Positions 57,236-64,000 of a DNA stretch of 64,000 nucleotides are shown in pieces. Position 1 is the first letter of the stretch; every line of letters begins with the position of its first letter. Source of the stretch: Myxocyprinus asiaticus (Eukaryota; Chordata; Actinopteri; Cypriniformes; Catostomidae). Both the position numbers and the translations under genes were made by a program. The notes under the pieces were generated by a model. It was not told where the DNA came from. It saw nothing but the letters and a program-made list of their open reading frames with translations, and made no database searches. The stretch covers positions 13,056,245 through 13,120,244 of the forward strand of contig NC_059374.1 of the NCBI RefSeq assembly GCF_019703515.2. Reading direction: 5' to 3'.

Positions 57236-58756
57236 AAAACTAAGCAAATTTAAAAGGGATAAAGTACCATTCATTTTAAAGTGTTTAACTAAGGGTTATC
57301 AAAACATAAGCATTACTATATGGTTATGTAATACATAAAGCATTTTTAAGTTGAATTTCTAGCAAAATAACTTTATGATTTTTACTGTAAGCGTGATATT
57401 AAATACCCATACGATGATTTTTATTATACTGCTCACCTCTAGTGTATCCCTTTAGCCTGTTTGAAAACTGTACTGTTGTTTGTGTTCTCTATATAGCATG
57501 GGCCATCTGAGCTATTTCAATCCGCGGTCAAATCTGTGAATGTCCCTAAAATGCAACTTTCACAACAACTGGATAAAAACGACAAAGAGAACCCAAACGA
57601 TATCAAAGCACGCTCATCCTGTGTGCATGCCAGAAGCTTCCTTCCCGATTGACACATTTTTAGCCTGTTTTGACAATAGTTGATGTATTAGTGGCGGAAG
57701 AACACAGGAACTTCGACATTCCAGCAAATCACTGTGTTCAAAGTTCAAGCGTAATCACAACTAGCCCTCTTATACCCCTTATATCTCTTCTGGAAACAGA
57801 GTGCGGGATGCTACGGTGTCACAATCCACATTCCTGTCTGTGTATACCAAACCCCAACCATCATTCTTGTTGTGTGAAGATCATGTAATCTCGGGTTCGC
57901 AACAATACTGCCATTCCAAAGATACCACAACAATACACACAACGTTTTATAAAATGGAGCAATTTCTGGAATGCTATAGTCAAGTAAAACTGTCATCTAT
58001 GCAAATAAATCACATCTTATCTTGACATACAGTGTGAATGTATATATTTTTATTGCCAGCATTGTGTATTGTGCAGTGGTGATGAGAGACCTATCACCAT
58101 GAAAATAACTGACATAAAAACAAAAATGAATTATGCAAAACTATCCAAATTATCCAATTTCCATGTAGTATTTTCCTTCAACCGGTTATTCAAGTCTCTT
58201 TGATATGAAGTAGTCATGCTACAAATTTAGAACACAGTGCCTGCAACTGGACATATCAACAAATGGACTAGAATTTATCATGGTAACCAAAGTTTTCGCC
58301 AAAATACCCTAAATGCTAGCAAGATTCTGACAGCTTCTTACACTTGATTGAATCCGCTCAAAACTGTAAACACTCTGTTGTACTATCAAAACATTACTCT
58401 GTTTAAGCATCCAGATCAGCCATACACTGCAACACTGTCTTAACCAATGGTGTGAATTTGGTGTGTTGCTATCTGTTTGTCCAAGCAATGGGGGAGTGTT
58501 CAGGAAACTTGTTTGAAAACAATAGTTATTTTTGCAATTCTGGTTGGTCATGCAGAAATCACACACTTTCCCTTGAATTGTTAAGGAGTAACAATATTGA
58601 TTTACAGCTTTACAAGTAACTGCACTAACTATGGCATGAGTATGTTACCATGGTCAACTTTTGTACCACTGTATCCCCAATACTTATTCAAAAAGACACT
58701 GATTTTAAACCCCTAAAGCAGGAACAATGAAGAAAGTCAACAGCAAAAGCCAAACA

Positions 58757-58830
58757 CCAGGAAGTGACCACATGAAAGAGGACTGTCACAGGAAGCCGGC
58801 CTCACTTCCTGTCTTTCAGGAAGCAGTGGT
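58757..58830 (+). promoter_or_regulatory. Cluster of ETS-type motifs with an adjacent RUNX-type core
   Basis: Four GGAA-core sites lie within 70 bp: CCAGGAAGTGA (58757), CACAGGAAGCC (58787), ACTTCCTG (58804, reverse) and TTCAGGAAGC (58815). The first abuts ACCACA, a RUNX core on the opposite strand. Placed in foxo1 intron 1, this could be an enhancer; evidence is motif density only. Confidence 0.3.
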
Positions 58831-59129
58831 TATGTGTTTGAGTGTGTAGAAAGAACTGGAATGCCAGGCAACAGAGCCAAGCTGGTGGTGAAGAGAAAGA
58901 AAGAGAGGGAGAGAGAGCGAGAGTGCTGCCCTACTGCACTCGACCCCTCCACTGGCAGACTGTTTGGCACTGGAGACAACCACAATGATTCTCACTCCAC
59001 AGAGAAAAACAAAGCAGATCACAGACCCAGAACAGTGCCCACTCTACTGCCCCACTTATATAATGGACACCTAAATATTAAATGTGCCTTAAAATATCAT
59101 CATGGCCTAATAGGTAACCCTAAAAAAAA

Positions 59130-59335
59130 ATAAAAAAGTACTCTGGTGGTCCCATGTTATAGTGATGGTATACGATAGTACTGAATGGTTATCTTGTTCA
59201 TATACCACATGGTACTCCACATTTGCATAGTATTCCAAGGTAATTCAAAAAAATACCATGGATTCCCATGATACATGTCCTAAAACAATGTAATACCATA
59301 GTACTTTATGGTAGCAAATGTAGCAAATTTGTTCT
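59130..59335. repeat. taccatggta-rich degenerate repeat
   Basis: Recurring tacc(a)tggta and atagtact phrases (gtgatggtatacgatagtac, ataccacatggtactccaca, aaataccatggattcccatg, taccatagtactttatggta). A poly-T run follows at 59334-59354. Confidence 0.6.
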
Positions 59336-59954
59336 TTTTTTTTTTTTTTTTTTAGATCAAGACATTATTATTTGCAAGCTAAGAAGAAAAAAAAGTGTCT
59401 GTTGTAAGTGAATTATAAGTAAACAAAGTAGTCAAGGGGGTAATAGAAATACCTTCAAATGGACCTTCAAATTCAATCAGATATGCTATTTTTCAGGTAG
59501 CTAGCTATAAACATGGCTCCACCATGACAGTACTGTATTTGGCCTGAATAAGAAAACTGACTACAGAAAAAGACACGTTTTAACGGGCATTGCAGAAATG
59601 CAATGTGAAATCTTGCTTGCGTAATTAAAAGCATTGGGTTCATACTTGCGTAGAGTAAGTCTAAGTGTGCAATTCCAAACTGTCAGGAAAAAAAATAAAT
59701 AAATCACCTTACTTCACAAATATATTTCAGTCATGACAACTCTCGATATTAATTTATGGTGTTATAATGGATATGACAAGTTGGTAGGTTTGGTCTTGGT
59801 GGACTAGATCTACCATACTGCCACTGCTCCAGAGCAAGTATAAAGACTTGCTACTAGGACATAAATAAAACATGCTGTGTTGAGCATGTAGGACATACTG
59901 TTGCTGGATTAGACATACATACAATCCTTGTGAAGCAGATCTAAGTAAGTGGTG

Positions 59955-60354
59955 CTGTACTATAAAAACATACTGTAAGTTTCAGAACTCAAAACTTCCT
60001 CCTCACTGCAAAAAGAGCATTTGTAGAAACCAAGCTGTCAGAACAACTCAATCTCTAATTCCTCCACATTGTGATGTCACACTGTGGAAGACATTTGCAT
60101 CTGACCGCCTCCACAACAACACATCAACAACTACTTTACCTTTATTCAATTATGTAGCCCGTCCAGTGGTGGTAAGCAGTGAGAGTGGGTGTATATTCTC
60201 AAGTCTGAGAAGCAGCACCAATCCTGAGTGTTTACGATAGAGGGTAAGAATGAGGGTGGGAAATGATCATGTTTTACCAATATATTACTAATTTTATAAG
60301 TGACCCTTAAGGAACATTTTAAAATAATAAAAAAAGGTATGTCATGACCCCTTT
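59955..60354 (-). repeat. Second copy of the ttaaaggggtcatga element, truncated
   Basis: Ends gtatgtcatgacccctttaa at 60354, the reverse of the family end, and contains actataaaaacatactgtaa, agaactcaaaacttcctcct and gcaaaaagagcatttg, as in 41970-42110. The opposite end is missing. Confidence 0.65.
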
Positions 60355-61249
60355 AAGCGCAATAATATGCAATATATCATACACGCTAAGTCAGTGGGTT
60401 GGCAAAATAGTGTGTGAAATTTAATTCTGAGGTTCTTCTCCAATTATTGCGCCACCTGCGTCACTGTCAACCAATGTCAATATAAATGAAGACAGCCCAT
60501 TCATAAAAAAAATTATAGTGTAAATGGGCTGTATGCAATGCATTTGAGAATAAAGATATGGACCATTTGTGTCTTACGTTCTTTTGCGCATTAACTACAT
60601 TCTTGTTGAATGTCAGGCATATTTCTTTGAGAGTGATACACTCCTTTTTCACTCATGGCAAATGTGGTGCTTGTCAGGACTAATTGGATGTAGGTAAATT
60701 ATAAAGATGTAAGTATAATAAATCATACTGATCACACACATCATAGATAGTATTAAAAGTGATCAATAGCTCTTTGATATCATCTGCTGGTGGAATCGCC
60801 AAACTGCACATGCAGGAACTGGGTTTTAGACTTTGCACTGAGAATAGATGTGGGTCTCAGACATCTTAGCGTAATGACCGATTTCTCAGGAAAATTTTCG
60901 CACCACTTCATTACCATACAATACCCATAGTTAGCCCACATACTCCCACAGATAGTAAAAGCACTCCCACCTATGCCCACTTGTGCTGGCACAAAAATTG
61001 TCTCAGAATTAGCGCTCTCACAAAGTTGGATAAGACGCGTTGTGCCTAAGAACTATATTTGAAAATATGCGTGGTATTATGTGGCGCAGTAAATTTACAT
61101 GAGTATTTGAGTGGATATGTGTGTGTGTCACTGTAAGCTCCACAGGCAGCTGAAGGTCATGTGTTTAGGGCAGTCCAAAGCCAAGGACACAGAGTCCCAT
61201 TTCTCCTTCCTTCAATCCCTTCCTCCAAGGAGCCTGAAAGGCCACAGTG

Positions 61250-61253
<4 letters not shown>

Positions 61254-61290
<37 letters not shown>
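61254..61290 (+). repeat. (TC)n microsatellite
   Basis: ctttctctctctctctctctctc-type run of about 37 bp. Confidence 0.95.
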
Positions 61291-61292
<2 letters not shown>

Positions 61293-61638
61293 CATTCCTT
61301 CTATGAGCATCCAAGATTTACTGAAGACGCTACAGATGGAATTGAGAATTAGTTCTTCATCAGAAATGGTTCCATTTAAAAATAAATAAATACTGGAATC
61401 AAAGGATTTTCAATTTTCGAGTTAGGAGTTTTCAATCTGACTTGAATGAGATGAGAGAAGAAGACTGGTTGCAGCAAATTAATAGCTTACAGTATTGCAT
61501 GGTCCCAGCTGGTTGTACTTAACAACATATAGCACAACTTGTGTAGTCTGATTCGTGGACGAAAGACTCTTACGAGGCAGTTGTTTTTAATGAAGCGGTC
61601 AAAACCACTTAAGTCAACCTCAAACTCTTCAAACAATT

Positions 61639-62194
61639 GGTGTGTTCAAGTCCACCTGGGAAGTTTTTACGTATGAGGTCGGAAACCGTAAATACGATGT
61701 GATGTGCGTTCAAGTGATTTTTGTCAAAAAGAACAGACCCGTTTTGCAATTTCAGATTTCTTCCTCTTATTTTTTTCCTTACTAGGATGCTTTTTTAGCA
61801 CCAATAAAACAAAATGAAGAGAAAAGCCACTCATTAGGTGTGTAACGATTGTTTTATCTGTCTACTGTATCATTCTAGTGGGACCACATATAATAATGGG
61901 AAATGTAGTTTTGTTGCAAACGCTTGTCGCTGCATAAACCAGTTAAATGAGTCTTATTTTCTGACAAGTTTTCTTGTTATTCTTCATTAAGAGTACAAAA
62001 AAACGCATACAAACTAAACTGCAAAGTCAAAATCCTCAAGTAAAACTGAATTAACTATAACAATTTGCTTCCGCCATGATGATTACATTCCCCAACTCAG
62101 AGAGTCGGCGCTCAAAGAAAGTCCGGATTTTTTAGTGACGTTCATGTGCGCTTAACTCGTAAATACGATCATTCGGACATGAATTGAACACACC
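61639..62194. mobile_element. MITE-like element with ggtgtgttcaa ends
   Basis: Left end ggtgtgttcaagtccacctg; right end in reverse ggtgtgttcaattcatgtcc. Sub-terminal cgtaaatacgatgtgatgtg and its inverse-like ctcgtaaatacgatc are present on both sides. No ORF or target duplication was confirmed. Confidence 0.6.
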
Positions 62195-62675
62195 ATAACT
62201 AACCGATTCAGTCAGAGCTGAAGCTGAATTAACATCTGACTCACTCACTGAACCACAAGTCATTACTCTCAATTATATCTGATTCAAAAATGAACCGAGA
62301 ACTGTTACAGTGTTAATGGTGTACTTAAGAATTGTAAGACTTCTGTAATTACTGACTGTTTGTTCATAAGATTTCACATAATTTAGTTGTTAAATGGTAC
62401 TTCAATTTAAAAAAAATTTTTTTGGTAAATGGCTATTTTTGTTTAGTAGTTAGGATACATTTTTAGAAGGGTGGTTCCCCCAAAAGTACTAAAAGAATCA
62501 TCAATGGAATCATTTAGGAACTGTAATCATTAAGAAGCTATACCTGCATCCGAATATACTTACTTACGTACTAAACAGTATGCCAAAAACAGTAGAGTAG
62601 TACGTCAGAATCCTCAGTATTCATAAAAGAGGAAGCGAGAAATAACCAGATGACCAACTATTTCCAGTCGTGAAA

Positions 62676-62981
62676 TGTTTTTTGTTTTTGGCACAATTCT
62701 GAGTAAACTCTAGAGACTGTTGTGCGTGAAAATCCCAGTAGATCAGCAGTTACAGAAATACTCAAACCAGCCCATCTGGCACCAACAATCATGCCACGGT
62801 CCAAATCACTGAGATCTCATTTATTCCCCATTCTGATGGTTGATGTGAACATTAACTGATGCTCCTAACCTGTATCCGCATGATTTTATGCATTTCACTG
62901 CTGCCACATGATTGGCTGATTAGATAATTGCATGAATAATTAGGTGTACAGGTGTACCTAATAAAATGCTCAGTGAGTGTA
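62676..62981 (-). mobile_element. Tc1-type element, 5' part in normal arrangement
   Basis: On minus: TIR tacactcactgagcatttta, then a leader including gattatctaatcagccaatc-type sequence and a frame start with the IVGARWAGLSISV region, stopping near ttggcaccaaaaac. This copy keeps the TIR-leader order lost in the two head-to-head copies at 8840 and 44695. It lacks the remainder of the transposase. Confidence 0.75.
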
Positions 62982-63635
62982 TATTGGGGTCAAGGGACAA
63001 AGCCCACGTTCCCGGTGGGAACAAGTATGTACCTAAAAAACATACTTTTTTATCGGTCGAGAAGTATAGTACCTTGATTTTTACCTTCATCAAATACAGT
63101 ACATATTTTGACAGCATGTGATTTCAGGGGCAGCTAATGAAATGGAAGCATTACAATTCCCACCCCTAAAAGACATCCATTCACCTGAAACATAGGCATG
63201 TACAACTTCTACAGAAGAGCTAAATGTCACATCGTTTTCTGCGCTTTAAAGAAAAAACTCCCCAGGAAGAGCCGGTGAACAGTGTGAATCAAACGTAGCC
63301 ACATGTGTGAGCTACATTACTGCATGAAACATTACTGGAGACATTCTCCAGCCGGCGATATTCAGAAGTCAGACTGAAAAATAACACGAACTGCACTCAA
63401 CTAACTTGATGAGACAACCTCATTCCTACAGGGACTTTAAATGTGGTTTCAAGCAGTCATGGGGGAGAGTGATGTCAAATGTCGTGGTTTGAAGTGCGAC
63501 ACCTGTGCAGGCGAGAAGCAGAGGTCGCAAAGGCCTAAAAATATCCACGTCTTCTTCAAAGGACAAAGTCCAACCTAAAGAGGGTCTGATTATGCATTCG
63601 TTTTGAGCTTTGGGCTCGTGTCGGGTCATGTCTGG

Positions 63636-63643
63636 TGTAAACA
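63636..63643 (+). promoter_or_regulatory. Forkhead-type binding motif
   Basis: TGTAAACA, the core DNA sequence recognised by FOX proteins including FOXO factors, in a relatively repeat-poor block (63200-63750) of the inferred foxo1 intron 1. Single short motif, hence low confidence. Confidence 0.2.
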
Positions 63644-64000
63644 AAGCTGCTGTCTGCTGACAGACAGTAAGAATGTATGAGTGTGGTTTGCAGGCGACGG
63701 AGAGAGCACCCAGACCTGTCATTAGCTCATCACCAGCTCAGCAGGTCTCAAGAGTACTAAGTATAGCCCAAGCCCCAAAAGTGAAGCAATCAGGTGTAAA
63801 TAAACCTAACCATTTCAACATGTTAACCCTGGAGAGAAGCTAGACTCCAAGTCTGGAGTCTTTTGCAAAAATAACAGCCTTTCAGAATTTGTCACTAATT
63901 GATTTGGATGAAAAATTGTGGCTCTGATATAACATTCAATTAAAGTTGTTATAAAACGCACCTGTAACTGCAAATCATTTAAGAGAGCTCATAATTTGTT

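Larger units (their letters stand above)
54420..64000 (-). other. foxo1: Inferred 3' part of foxo1 intron 1
   Basis: No forkhead first-half sequence (expected SYADLITKAI-type text) is seen on minus up to the window end, so exon 1 must lie beyond. The interval holds repeats listed separately plus several less repetitive blocks (57480-58020, 58690-59050, 63200-63750) that could harbour regulatory sequence. Confidence 0.7.

Overview
This window looks like nuclear DNA from a cyprinid-type teleost fish. The reasons are one vertebrate gene with a fish-like intron layout and a dense set of repeats typical of such genomes: DIRS, L1, Ty3/gypsy, Tc1/mariner, hAT and TTAA-type elements plus long microsatellites. 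No prokaryotic or organellar features are present. Family assignment rests on reading motifs only; no searches were run.

The only protein-coding host gene I can support is foxo1 (a or b paralogue not resolved), on the minus strand. One exon (54228-54419) carries the second half of the forkhead domain, starting at the classical FOXO intron position before NSIRHN. A second exon (about 51304-52527) carries the Akt-site region, the LxxLL segment and the C-terminal transactivation region. The first coding exon is not in the window and presumably lies beyond 64 kb, so 54.42-64 kb is read as intron 1. A splice donor overlaps the stop codon and a matching acceptor lies at 51165, suggesting a separate 3'UTR exon. 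The interval from there to about 47.7 kb is probably 3'UTR and 3' flank, bounded by a hAT insertion with perfect target-site duplication.

The region 1-47 kb is intergenic repeat territory. Region by region: Harbinger-type Myb and Tc1 transposase relics (1-800); an AT-rich minisatellite split by a mariner-type MITE (0.8-2.2 kb); a microsatellite-ended element (2.2-2.85 kb); an eroded minus-strand DIRS relic (5.1-6.4 kb); three long palindromic elements (14.0-16.3 kb); a gypsy relic abutting a decayed L1 (17.7-21.7 kb); a large, recent-looking DIRS-type element inside long inverted repeats (25.1-31.3 kb); nested MITEs (32-34 kb); an inverted pair of TTAA-flanked elements (34.6-39.4 kb); nested elements (41-46.4 kb); and a hAT element carrying three E-box palindromes (47.0-47.7 kb).

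The DIRS-type element is the most complete mobile element: gag-like ORF with a Cys/His N-terminus, reverse transcriptase, RNase H and tyrosine recombinase, all broken by frameshifts and internal deletions. Its arms carry CCAAT, octamer and TATA motifs and extend about 200 bp past the conserved terminus. I found no complete novel system. The points most worth checking are the foxo1 intron and stop-codon arrangement, the DIRS inverted arms, the shared-junction head-to-head Tc1 family, and the E-box-bearing hAT insertion.
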